Positions 8,115-16,253 of a stretch of DNA of 56,322 nt are shown piece by piece. The notes below the pieces were generated by a model. That model saw only the letters and a program-made list of their open reading frames with translations. It was not told where the DNA came from and ran no database searches. Each line of letters opens with the position of its first letter. Position 1 is the stretch's first letter. Origin of the DNA: Acidobacteriota bacterium (GTDB lineage Bacteria; Acidobacteriota; Vicinamibacteria; Vicinamibacterales; UBA2999). Where the stretch lies: the NCBI GenBank assembly GCA_016184455.1, contig JACPCS010000131.1, positions 1 through 56,322 of the forward strand, given 5' to 3'. The position numbers and the translations under genes are program-made.

Positions 8115-10028
8115 CTACGACCCGATGCGGATCGGAATCAGCTCCTTCGCTTCGCCGGTGGCGCCCTTCGCGGTGATCTCGACGACGTACTCGCCGATGG
8201 CAATCGACGCCAGCCCCATGTCGATCTGATGCGTGCCGCCCGCCCGGGCCGGCGCGACCGGCACGTCGGCCATCTTGTCGCCGTTCCGGTTGAGTAGGGC
8301 CGCGGTGGCCGTCGCGCCGCCGTAGACGTCGAAGCGAATCAGCAGCCGCTCGGTCCGGGAGAACTCGCGCGCGGCAACCGGCACGGCGGCCGCGTCGGCA
8401 GCGAGCGTCTGGAACTCGCGCGCGGTCCGCGCCCGATGGACGCGCGGCGTGCTCAGTGCGGCGTCCGGCGTCGTCAGGTCCGGCACGGTGATGCGGCGAA
8501 TCTCGCTGTCGAGCACGCCTCCGCCGGCGGCGGCTTCCACCGAGAGCCGCAGCTCCAGCTCTCCGGGCGGCGCGTCGAAGACGAGCCGCTGCGGCCCCGC
8601 AGCCGCCTGCGCCCCGGGGGTGGTCGGTGGCGCCGTCGAGGCGAGCGCGGCGTCGGGCGCGCGGCCGCGGAAGACGAGATCCCCGTTGGCGCGGGCGGCA
8701 ATCACCGACACACGCCCCGCCTGCGGCTGGTCGCGACGGGCGCCGGGCGGCGGCGTCAGCGGCTCCCAGATGAGCGTGAGGCGTGTCTTGCCATCGTCGG
8801 CGCGCGAGGTTCCGAGCCACGTGCGCACGTACTTGCCGGCCTGCACGGACGTCGCAATGGAGGCCAGCGCCTGCTGCACCGGCTTCGGCGTCTCGGGCAC
8901 GATGGTGTTGGCGCGCGCGACCTCCTCGGCGGTCAGCGCCCAGTAGCCCTTGCGCGCGCGAACCTGGAGGCCGCGCCGCTTCAGCCGGACGGTAATCTCA
9001 TGGAACTTGCCGTCGTTGGGCGCCTCGGTCGAGTTGTAGCCGAGCAGGTAGTAATAGCTCGAGTCGCGGACGATCTGGGCCAGGCCGGGACCGAGGTCGT
9101 TGCGGTTGACGATGGCGCGGCCGTCGGTCTCGTCGGCCAGCGAACGCAGCGTGTCCTGCGTCATCTGGAGCGACCGGGCATCCTGACGCGGGCCGACGGC
9201 TTCGTCGATGCCGTACTCGAACGGTGTCAGCCCGCGCGGGTCCACCGCGTAGATGGCCGCGTTGTTCCGGTTGGCGGCCGTAAAGACATCGCGCATCTGC
9301 GAGTAGAGATCCGACTGCGCGAAGAAGGCGGCCGTCTCCTCGCGCGGGCTGTTCTCGCCGACGAGCGGGCTCGGCGGTCCCCCGACCTGCCCGAGCCGGC
9401 CGAGCGACGCGTCGGCGGTCCGTAGTTGCGGCGGCAGGAACGCCGTCAGTCCTTCGCTGACGTAGAGGATGGCCTTGCGCCCCTCTCGAAGGCCGCCGAG
9501 CCGCGTGGCCAGGCCGCGGAGCGCGGTCATCACCACCTGATTGCGAATCTGCTCGACCACCTCGGACGGCGCGCGCGCGTACCGCTCCTCGAACGCATTG
9601 CGCGGCTCGTAATTGAACTTGCGCCCCTCGAACTTCTCGATCGCGCTCACGACCGACGCCATGTTGCGCGTGAACGAGATGCCGTCGACCGGCGTCAGCG
9701 GATACATGATGCCGACGATGTCGTTCGGGCGCAGCTCGGTCTGGACGAAGCGGATGAGCGGCTCCTTCACGCCCAGCGAGTTGCCGAGCCGCACGTGGTA
9801 GTCGTCGAAGAAGATGACGAACACGCGCACGTCGTCGCGTGACAGCTCGACTTCTTCGTCGATGCGGTTGCGCAGCTCGCGCGGCGGCGGGTCGCCCGGA
9901 CGCGGGTTGCCGTCGACGCGGATCAGGCGGAACTGCTCGATTGCCTGCGGTTTGCCGTCCTCGATGACCTCGAAGTCGGCCTGCGTGAGGTTGGTGACCG
10001 GCTCGCCCTTGCCGTCGTGCACGATCAC
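8115..10028 (-). CDS. vWFA-related protein of acidobacterial type
   Basis: The N-terminal half matches the acidobacterial vWFA-related domain: VIVHDGKGEPVTNLTQADFEVIEDGKPQ, DVRVFVIFFDDYHV (MIDAS-like DxDxS replaced by DDYHV), GRKAILYVSEG and a SYYYLLGYNSTEAPNDGKFHEI segment ending in VRLKRRGLQVRARKGYW. The C-terminal 250 residues are beta-rich and end in a bacterial Ig-like strand pattern. Members are normally secreted. Here the in-frame homology (PTFRAGVNFVRVDV) extends upstream to about 10090, but no start codon with a signal peptide is present before the divergent acyl-CoA dehydrogenase gene. The listed GTG at 10028 is therefore only the first usable start. The gene may be 5'-truncated. 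Confidence 0.8.
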   Translation of the reverse strand: MIVHDGKGEPVTNLTQADFEVIEDGKPQAIEQFRLIRVDGNPRPGDPPPRELRNRIDEEVELSRDDVRVFVIFFDDYHVRLGNSLGVKEPLIRFVQTELRPNDIVGIMYPLTPVDGISFTRNMASVVSAIEKFEGRKFNYEPRNAFEERYARAPSEVVEQIRNQVVMTALRGLATRLGGLREGRKAILYVSEGLTAFLPPQLRTADASLGRLGQVGGPPSPLVGENSPREETAAFFAQSDLYSQMRDVFTAANRNNAAIYAVDPRGLTPFEYGIDEAVGPRQDARSLQMTQDTLRSLADETDGRAIVNRNDLGPGLAQIVRDSSYYYLLGYNSTEAPNDGKFHEITVRLKRRGLQVRARKGYWALTAEEVARANTIVPETPKPVQQALASIATSVQAGKYVRTWLGTSRADDGKTRLTLIWEPLTPPPGARRDQPQAGRVSVIAARANGDLVFRGRAPDAALASTAPPTTPGAQAAAGPQRLVFDAPPGELELRLSVEAAAGGGVLDSEIRRITVPDLTTPDAALSTPRVHRARTAREFQTLAADAAAVPVAAREFSRTERLLIRFDVYGGATATAALLNRNGDKMADVPVAPARAGGTHQIDMGLASIAIGEYVVEITAKGATGEAKELIPIRIGS

Positions 10029-10117
10029 GTCGACCCGGACGAAGTTGACGCCGGCGCGGAAGGTCGGCTGCTGCGGGGCGTCGCCCTGCGCGGGCCGGAA
10101 GCAAGATCGACACCCAC

Positions 10118-11263
10118 ATGCGACCTGGACTGACCACCCTGAGCGAAGACGAGGGGCTCTTTCGCGACAGCGTCTTCGAGTTTGCCGACCGGGAAATCCG
10201 CCCCCACGTCCGCGAGATGGACGAGCAGGCCCACATCCCGCGCCAGCTCATCGACCGGCTGTTCGCGCTCGGGGTCATGGGCATCGAAGTGCCCGAGGCG
10301 CAGGGGGGCGCGGGCGCGGAGTTTTTTCATGCGGTGCTCGCAGTCGAAGCGCTCTCGCGTGTGGACCCGTCAATCGGCGTCCTGGTGGATGTGCAGAACA
10401 CGCTCGTGGTCAACGCGCTGCTCCGCTGGGGCAGCGAGGATCTGCAGGCGCGCTACCTCCCGACGCTGGCGGCCGCCAGCATCGGCGCGTACGCCCTGTC
10501 CGAAGCGGGATCGGGCAGCGATGCGTTCGCGCTGGCGACGCGCGCCGCCGAAGGCGGCGACGGATACGTGCTGACAGGGCGCAAGCTCTGGATTACCAAC
10601 GCCGCCGAAGCGGATCTCTTCATCATCTTCGCGACGATCGACCCCGAGGCCGGCCACCGCGGCATCACCGCCTTCGTCGTCGAGCGCGACTTCGCGGGCT
10701 TCACCGTCGGCCGCAAAGAGGACAAGCTGGGGATTCGCGCCAGCAGCACCTGCGAGCTGCTCCTCGAGGAGTGCCGCGTGCCGCGCGCGAACGTGCTCGG
10801 CGAGGTCGGCAAGGGCTACAAGGTGGCCATCGAGACGCTCAACGAGGGGCGCATCGGCATCGGCGCGCAGATGATCGGGCTGGCGCAGGGTGCCCTCGAC
10901 CACGCGCTCCGCTACACGCGCGAGCGGAAGCAGTTCGGCAGGTCGATCGCCGAGTTCCAGGCGGTCCAGTTCCAGCTGGCCCGCGCGGCGACCGAGCTCG
11001 AGGCGGCGCGGCTGACGGTGTACAACGCCGCACGCCTGCGCGACTCGCGCCAGCCGTTCCTCAAGGAAGCGGCGATGTGCAAGCTGTTCTCGTCGGAGGT
11101 CGCCGAACGCGTCGCGTCGCTGGCGGTCAACCTGTACGGCGGCTACGGCTTCGTCAAGGACTACCCCGTGGAGAAGCTGTACCGCGACGCGAAGATCGGC
11201 CAGATCTACGAGGGGACGTCCAACCTCCAGCTCCAGACGATCGCCAAGCAGATCCTCGCGTGA
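10118..11263 (+). CDS. Acyl-CoA dehydrogenase, short/branched-chain type
   Basis: This 381-residue flavoprotein has the full family pattern: an N-terminal helical domain, YALSEAGSGSDAFAL and WITNAAEADLFIIFA (FAD- and substrate-binding loops), LGIRASSTCELLLEECRVP, RKQFGRSIAEFQAVQFQLA, the C-terminal YGGYGFVKDYPVEKLYRDAKI, and IYEGTSNLQLQTIAK with the catalytic base Glu365. The position of the glutamate in YEGTSN matches short-chain and 2-methyl-branched-chain enzymes. It oxidises acyl-CoA to 2-enoyl-CoA and passes electrons to ETF. It starts close to the divergent vWFA gene and is followed after six bases by an HMA-like gene. Confidence 0.92.
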   Translation: MRPGLTTLSEDEGLFRDSVFEFADREIRPHVREMDEQAHIPRQLIDRLFALGVMGIEVPEAQGGAGAEFFHAVLAVEALSRVDPSIGVLVDVQNTLVVNALLRWGSEDLQARYLPTLAAASIGAYALSEAGSGSDAFALATRAAEGGDGYVLTGRKLWITNAAEADLFIIFATIDPEAGHRGITAFVVERDFAGFTVGRKEDKLGIRASSTCELLLEECRVPRANVLGEVGKGYKVAIETLNEGRIGIGAQMIGLAQGALDHALRYTRERKQFGRSIAEFQAVQFQLARAATELEAARLTVYNAARLRDSRQPFLKEAAMCKLFSSEVAERVASLAVNLYGGYGFVKDYPVEKLYRDAKIGQIYEGTSNLQLQTIAKQILA

Positions 11264-11269
11264 CGACCC

Positions 11270-11488
11270 ATGCTGGACATCCTGCGGCTCACCGTGCGGA
11301 ACGCGGCGGGCAGCGGCTGGGAGCACGCGCTCAAGGAGGCGCTCCGCAGCGTGGACGGCGTGGTCGGCGTGACCGCGTCGTACAAGGCAAGCCTCATCGG
11401 CATCACCTTCGACGCGGCGCGCATCTCGCGCGAGGCGCTGCGGGCCCGCGTCGAAGCGCTCGGTTACGACGTGATCACGTGCGGGTAG
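11270..11488 (+). CDS. HMA-like small protein lacking the CxxC motif
   Basis: This 72-residue protein has the beta-alpha-beta-beta-alpha-beta layout of a heavy-metal-associated domain: LRLTVRNAAGSGWEHALKEALRSVDGVVGVTASYKASLIGITFDAA followed by ISREALRARVEALGYDV. The spot where metallochaperones have MxCxxC here reads RNAAGSGW, so it should not bind copper in the usual way. It follows the acyl-CoA dehydrogenase by six bases and is probably in the same transcript. Role unknown; a protein-interaction or regulatory ACT-like function is possible. Confidence 0.65.
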   Translation: MLDILRLTVRNAAGSGWEHALKEALRSVDGVVGVTASYKASLIGITFDAARISREALRARVEALGYDVITCG

Positions 11489-11494
11489 CCGGCT

Positions 11495-12733
11495 TCAATT
11501 CAACGTCCAGAGCGCGAGCGTCGAGGCGTCCTTGATGAAGATCCGATTGCCGGAAATCGCCGGCTGTGCCCAGGTCGAGTACATCTCCTCGGGCGCCACC
11601 CGGTAGCGCTTGAGGGGCTCGAAGCCGGTCCGGCTCGCGCGGACGATCACGAGCTCGCCGTCGTTTTCCAGACTGAACACGATGTTGCCGGCGCGCGCCA
11701 GCGCGACGTTGGCCGCCTGCCGCCCCTCCGAGGCCCAGAGCGTCTTCCCGGTCTTCACATCGACCGCGTAGTACTGCCCCATGTTGCGGCTCGTCAGCCC
11801 GAACATGACGTCGCCGTCGAGCACGGTATTGCTCAACCGGTTGGGCGCCTCGTCACTCTGCCACGCGTCTTCCGCCACCCATTGATTGTTCTTCCGGGCG
11901 ATGTTCACGGCGCGCATCGGGCCGACGTTGTTCCAGACGATCACCGACTGGCCGAACCGCACCGGCGTAATCGAATTGGTGAAGTTCGAGCTGGCGAACG
12001 GCCGCTCCCAGAGGAGCGCACCGGTGGCGACATCGATCCCTACGAGCTTCCCCTGGGTGATGGCGACGAGCTGGCGCACGCCGCCGAACTCCGCGATGAT
12101 CGGCGAGCCATAGCCGGGTCCGTCGCCCGCCCAGCTCCACTTCTCCGCGCCGGTGTCGAGGTCGAACGCCGTGAGCGCGCCCTTGTCGTGGCCGCCGACG
12201 TGGAAGATCACCAGCCCGCGGTCGACGATCGGCGAGAAGGAGTGCGACGTGTACATCGGCATGTTGGATGCGGACCCGGGCTTCTGCCAGATCTGCTTCC
12301 CCGTCGCCGCATCGTAGGCGGTCACGGTGCCGGTCATCCCGATCGAATAGAGGCGAGCGTTGGAATAGATCGGCGTCGACTTCGGTCCGGGGCCGTGGGC
12401 CTTGGACGCGCTGCTCATCTCGAACACTGCCGGGTACGCCGTGCGCCACAGCACCTTGCCCGTCGCGGCATCGATCCCGCTCATCACCTCATCGGTGCCC
12501 TGCCGCGAGAACACGTAGACGCGGTTCCCCACGACGATCGGCGTGGCGTAGCCGAGCCCGACCTCGACCTTCCAGCGCTCGGTGAGCTGCTCGGGCCACG
12601 TGGCCGGCGGCGTGAAGCCGGTGACGACGCCGTCGCGGTTCGCACCGCGCCACTGGGTCACGTCGGCCTGCCGGGCCTCATTGATGATGGTGAATCCGAC
12701 GATCAGTCCGATCACAATCGCAGCGCGACGCAT
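11495..12733 (-). CDS. PQQ-like beta-propeller repeat protein
   Basis: This 412-residue exported protein has a signal peptide (MRRAAIVIGLIVGFTIINEA) and the mature start VTQWRGANRDGVVTGF, the N-terminal signature of this propeller family. Repeats with the W-docking pattern follow: GIDAATGKVLWR, AYDAATGKQIWQ, AFDLDTGAEKWSW, GIDVATGALLWER and AVDVKTGKTLWAS. The start is the ATG at 12733 because an AGGAGGAT ribosome-binding site (12743-12750) lies nine bases before it; a GTG at 12742 would touch that site. The catalytic Asp/Glu residues and disulfide ring of alcohol dehydrogenases are not obvious, so a structural or scaffold role like BamB is as likely as an enzyme. Confidence 0.85.
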   Translation of the reverse strand: MRRAAIVIGLIVGFTIINEARQADVTQWRGANRDGVVTGFTPPATWPEQLTERWKVEVGLGYATPIVVGNRVYVFSRQGTDEVMSGIDAATGKVLWRTAYPAVFEMSSASKAHGPGPKSTPIYSNARLYSIGMTGTVTAYDAATGKQIWQKPGSASNMPMYTSHSFSPIVDRGLVIFHVGGHDKGALTAFDLDTGAEKWSWAGDGPGYGSPIIAEFGGVRQLVAITQGKLVGIDVATGALLWERPFASSNFTNSITPVRFGQSVIVWNNVGPMRAVNIARKNNQWVAEDAWQSDEAPNRLSNTVLDGDVMFGLTSRNMGQYYAVDVKTGKTLWASEGRQAANVALARAGNIVFSLENDGELVIVRASRTGFEPLKRYRVAPEEMYSTWAQPAISGNRIFIKDASTLALWTLN

Positions 12734-12742
12734 GGCTCGCAC

Positions 12743-12750
12743 ATCCTCCT
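12743..12750 (-). promoter_or_regulatory. Ribosome-binding site that fixes the 12733 start
   Basis: AGGAGGAT on the minus strand stands nine bases before the ATG at 12733. It excludes the GTG at 12742 as the start. Confidence 0.6.
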
Positions 12751-12785
12751 ACCGGCTACCGGCTACCGGCTACCACCTACCGGCT
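12751..12785. repeat. Heptamer array (TACCGGC)n
   Basis: On the plus strand the sequence is about five seven-base units: TACCGGC three times, TACCACC, then TACCGGC and TAGC. On the minus strand the array starts inside the stop codon (TAG) of the upstream propeller gene and ends at the ribosome-binding site of the next. A related degenerate array stands at 43143-43178. Confidence 0.7.
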
Positions 12786-14012
12786 AGCAGCGATGTTGTA
12801 GGCCGTAAGAATACCCTGATTCCGGATGTACAGCCGCGCTGCGCTGACCACCGGGTGCGCCCAGGACGGCCATCCCTGGTCGGCGATCGTGAAGCGTCCC
12901 TTCTCCCGGTACCCGGCGGGCGTCGCCTCGGCGAGACCGACCACGTTGTCCTCGCTCAGAAGATACAGGCGGCCGTCGGCATAGGCGAGCGATCCCTTGC
13001 CGACGCTCCGATGCCGCCACATGACTTTGCCGGTGGCAAACTCCAGACAGGTCAGGATCGAGTTGCTGAAGCCGTACAGATACCCGTTCACGAGCACGAC
13101 GCCGCCGTGATGGTTCTGCATGTCGCCGGTGAAATACGCCTCCTGCGCGCGCACCTCGCCGCCCTCGGCGCGCAGCGCCAGCAGCGCGCCGCCCGTTCCG
13201 TAGTCGGAGCTGTAGAACACCTTGTTGTCGGAGAACACCGGCGTCGTGATGTTGGCCGTGTCGTTGGCGACGCGCGGATAGCGCCACATCAGCTTCCCGT
13301 CGCTGGCGCGCACGCCGACGCCCGCCTCGGAGGTCAGCGTCATGATCGTGCGGACGCCCTGGACGTCGGCGACGATCGGCGACGCATAGCCGGCCTGATC
13401 GTTCAGCTCCTTCGCGGTCCAGACCGTCTTGCCCGTCATCTTCTCGAGCGCCACCATTCCGGCGCCGCGGCCGCCCGGCGTGACGACGACGTGACTGCCG
13501 TCGACGAGCGGCGACTCGCTGATCAGCCATCCGATGTTGCGGCCGCCGAACTCCTGCAGGATATTGCGCTGCCAGACGACCGACCCGTCCTGCACGCGCA
13601 GGCACGCGAAGTCGCCGTTCTCGGTGAGGACGTACAGCCGATCGCCGTCGACCGTCGGCGTGCCGCGCGGTCCGGGCCCCTGATAGTTGTCGACCGCGCG
13701 GCCGATCGCCCGCACCCAGACGACCTTGCCGTCGGCACGGTTGAGGGCGGTCACGATGCTCTGCGTCTTCTGCATGCCTTGCACGAAGACGCGGTCGCCG
13801 CTCACCGCGACCGAGCCAAAGCCGGCGCCCAGGTTCGCCGCCGACCAGGTGCGCGGCGGACCCGAGGCGGGCCACTGCTGCAGCAGGCCGGTCTCCGACG
13901 AAATGCCGGCACGCATCGGCCCGCGCCACTGGGGCCAATCGGTCGTCTGAGCGTGAAGCGTCGCCCCGGTAACCGTCAGCGCGACGCACGTCGCGACGAT
14001 GTATGGCTTCAA
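12777..14012 (-). CDS. PQQ-like beta-propeller repeat protein
   Basis: This 411-residue exported protein begins with the signal peptide MKPYIVATCVALTVTGATL-HAQ and the mature start TDWPQWRGPMRAGISSETGL, the family signature WPQWRGPxRxGxSxExGL. Propeller repeats follow: ALNRADGKVVWVRAI, CLRVQDGSVVWQR, ALEKMTGKTVWTAKEL, GVRASDGKLMWRYP and CLEFATGKVMWRH. The start is a TTG whose last two bases overlap the TGA of the TonB receptor gene upstream (TTGA), so the two are translationally coupled. Longer starts upstream would add only Arg-rich antisense sequence. Its job probably relates to the receptor or to outer-membrane assembly; no enzyme motif decides this. Confidence 0.83.
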   Translation of the reverse strand: MKPYIVATCVALTVTGATLHAQTTDWPQWRGPMRAGISSETGLLQQWPASGPPRTWSAANLGAGFGSVAVSGDRVFVQGMQKTQSIVTALNRADGKVVWVRAIGRAVDNYQGPGPRGTPTVDGDRLYVLTENGDFACLRVQDGSVVWQRNILQEFGGRNIGWLISESPLVDGSHVVVTPGGRGAGMVALEKMTGKTVWTAKELNDQAGYASPIVADVQGVRTIMTLTSEAGVGVRASDGKLMWRYPRVANDTANITTPVFSDNKVFYSSDYGTGGALLALRAEGGEVRAQEAYFTGDMQNHHGGVVLVNGYLYGFSNSILTCLEFATGKVMWRHRSVGKGSLAYADGRLYLLSEDNVVGLAEATPAGYREKGRFTIADQGWPSWAHPVVSAARLYIRNQGILTAYNIAASR

Positions 14013-16138
14013 AAGCCCACTCCAATGCCGATGCCGAACGTCCGCGGCGCGCCCGGCTCGCCGAGGAAACCGGACGGCGCGAGCCGCGGATCGTAGGCGA
14101 AGGCCACCGGCACGTAGCGCGTGTCGAACGCATTCCGCACCCACGCATCCGCAAACACGTTCCCCCTCCGCACGCCGGCACGGACGTTCGTCAGCGAGTA
14201 GGCCTCCTGGCCGGCGCGGTTGAGATCGTCGTACTGGAACGCGCCGTAGAAGGTGACCTCGGCGCGTCCGTACACGGTCGCGTCGCCGCGCAGCGTGCGC
14301 GAGAGCACGCCGCCGAACGTCGCCGTGTAGTCGGGCGTGTTCGGGATCTCGTTGCCGGCGACGACGACGCCGCTCGACACGCTGCGCGCCTTGAAGGTGG
14401 CGTCGGTGAACCCGATCGCCGTGAACAGATCGACACCCGGCCGCACGCGTGCGTTCAGCTCGAACTCGGCGCCCTTGCTCGCGGCCCGGCCCACGTTGGC
14501 GATGAAGAACTGCGCCGGCACGAGCGGGTCGGGCAGGTTCAGCTGCAGATCATCCCAGTCGATCCGGAACACGGCCGCGTTGGCCGTGAGCCGTCCGCCG
14601 AGCCACGCCGTCTTCACGCCCCCCTCGACATTCCACGTGTGCTCTTCCCCGTACGCCTCGAAGCCCGCCGGCGAGGCGGGATTGAAGCCGCCCGCCTTGA
14701 AGCCGCGTGCCACGGCCGCGTACACCATGCGGTCGGCCTGCAGCCGGTACGCGACCGCCACCCGCGGCGACACGTTCGAGAAGCTCTCCTCCGGCTCCAC
14801 GAGCCGGCCTGGCGCAATCGCCGGCGTGAAGAACGTGTTGAGCGACGCCTCCTTGTTCTCGTGGTCGAGCCGCGCGCCGACGGTGATGTCGAGCGCATCG
14901 ATCACCGTGGCGGTCGCCTGGCCGTACAGCCCGAGGCCGATGTCGTCGAGCGCCGCCTGCGGCGCGTGCTGGCTGACCGGCAGCGGCAGCAGCGGCGAGA
15001 GCACGAACGGCGAGAAGCGGTTCACCGCATCCTGGTCGTAGTGCTGCGTGAACAGAAACACGCCCGCCTGCCACTTCAGCGGCACGTCCTCGAGAATGCG
15101 CGGCGAGGCGTTCGGCGCCGACGCGACGCGCACCTCCTGCGTGAACTGGAGGCTCTTCTCGGTGTTCAGCCGGCGCAGCAGCGGGAGCGCCGTGTAGTCG
15201 AGATCCGTCTCGTCCTCGGTCTTCCAGTTGACCAGTCCCGTGGTCGACGAGACGGTGACCGCCGAGCCGGCGCGGCGCACGAGCACGGTCGTCGCGACGA
15301 GATCGCGATGGGTGTAGCCCTCGAAGTCGCGCGAGACCTCGAACGGATTCCGCCGGATTGCCGCCAGATCGTTCAGCGCGTAGTCGCCGTCGCGCGCGCG
15401 CTCCCCGGTCACGATGAGCCGCGTCTCCCAGAGCGGCGACCTCGCCCAGAGCAGCTGCCCCTTGCCGGTGAACGCCGACCGGCTGTCCACGTCATGGCCG
15501 GTGACGACGTTCCGCGTGAAGCCGTCGCGGCGGCCGTAGGCGATCGCGCCGCTCACGCCGACCCGGCCGCTCGCCAGCGGACCCGAGACGTTCGCGCCGA
15601 TGTTCCGCGAATCGAAGTTCGAGAGCGGCGCCGCCAGCGAGTAGCTCCAGTCGGTCAGCGACGGCCGGGTGCTGGTCACGTTGATCACCCCGGCGAGCGT
15701 GTTCCGCCCGAACAGCGCGCTCTGCGGCCCGCGCACGAACTCCACCTGCTCCACGTCCAGCAGGTCGAGGCTCGACGTGTTCGAGTGGAGCTGGGGCACG
15801 CCGTCGAAGTAGGTGGTGATGGCGGGATTCGCCGGGCTGGAGCCGATGCCCCGAAAGCGCGGATTGCTCAGCTTTCGCGCCGTGAAGTCGGTGAACTGCA
15901 CGTTCGGCGCGTAAATGCCCGCTTCGCGCAGGACGGTAATCCCGGCGCCGGCCAGCACCTCCCGGCCGACCGCGGTCAGGCTCACCGGCAACGTCTGCGC
16001 GTCGGCCGGCTCCTTCTGGGCGGTCACGATGACCGGCGGAAGCTGGATGGGGCCGACCTGACCCGCGCCGGCCGGCTGGGCGCCGGCGGCGGCCGGCAGT
16101 AAAGCCGGGATGAGGAGAACAATTCGCAGTCGATGCAT
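14009..16138 (-). CDS. TonB-dependent outer-membrane receptor
   Basis: This 709-residue protein has a signal peptide (MHRLRIVLLIPALLPAAAGA) and VIVTAQKEPADAQTLPVSLTAV, the usual lead into the plug. The plug contains VQFTDFTARKLSNPRFRGIG, ITTYFDGVPQ and VEQVEFVRGPQSALFGRNTLAGVINV, the plug consensus. About 500 residues of beta barrel follow, with a C-terminal strand ending in aromatic GIGIGVGF. It resembles the sphingomonad/FyuA-like branch that imports siderophores or plant and sugar substrates. A clear -10 (CATAAT) lies six bases before the ATG. The propeller gene downstream starts inside its stop codon, so the two work as a unit. The substrate cannot be read from sequence. Confidence 0.92.
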   Translation of the reverse strand: MHRLRIVLLIPALLPAAAGAQPAGAGQVGPIQLPPVIVTAQKEPADAQTLPVSLTAVGREVLAGAGITVLREAGIYAPNVQFTDFTARKLSNPRFRGIGSSPANPAITTYFDGVPQLHSNTSSLDLLDVEQVEFVRGPQSALFGRNTLAGVINVTSTRPSLTDWSYSLAAPLSNFDSRNIGANVSGPLASGRVGVSGAIAYGRRDGFTRNVVTGHDVDSRSAFTGKGQLLWARSPLWETRLIVTGERARDGDYALNDLAAIRRNPFEVSRDFEGYTHRDLVATTVLVRRAGSAVTVSSTTGLVNWKTEDETDLDYTALPLLRRLNTEKSLQFTQEVRVASAPNASPRILEDVPLKWQAGVFLFTQHYDQDAVNRFSPFVLSPLLPLPVSQHAPQAALDDIGLGLYGQATATVIDALDITVGARLDHENKEASLNTFFTPAIAPGRLVEPEESFSNVSPRVAVAYRLQADRMVYAAVARGFKAGGFNPASPAGFEAYGEEHTWNVEGGVKTAWLGGRLTANAAVFRIDWDDLQLNLPDPLVPAQFFIANVGRAASKGAEFELNARVRPGVDLFTAIGFTDATFKARSVSSGVVVAGNEIPNTPDYTATFGGVLSRTLRGDATVYGRAEVTFYGAFQYDDLNRAGQEAYSLTNVRAGVRRGNVFADAWVRNAFDTRYVPVAFAYDPRLAPSGFLGEPGAPRTFGIGIGVGF

Positions 16139-16144
16139 CGCGTC

Positions 16145-16150
16145 ATTATG
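16145..16150 (-). promoter_or_regulatory. -10 element of the TonB receptor gene
   Basis: CATAAT on the minus strand, then six bases (GACGCG), then the ATG at 16138. Transcription would begin at the start codon, giving a leaderless message. No good -35 is visible at the 17-base spacing. Confidence 0.45.
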
Positions 16151-16239
16151 CGACGGCTCGCGGGCTCGCAGATCACAGGCCGCCGGCACGGCGTGTCCTG
16201 TACTCGCCGTACGCGTAAGCACACGGCCCCCGTTGAGCG

Positions 16240-16245
16240 TATATT
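16240..16245 (+). promoter_or_regulatory. -10 element of the 16254 propeller operon
   Basis: TATATT (16240-16245) lies eight bases before the ATG at 16254. It is divergent from the receptor promoter 90 bases away. There is no ribosome-binding site between the -10 and the ATG, so a leaderless transcript is likely. Confidence 0.45.
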
Positions 16246-16253
16246 TGAGTGCC

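Noticed and set aside
14003..16102. Long plus-strand open frame of 699 codons
   Set aside because: It is antisense to the TonB receptor, Arg/His-rich and without any recognisable domain.
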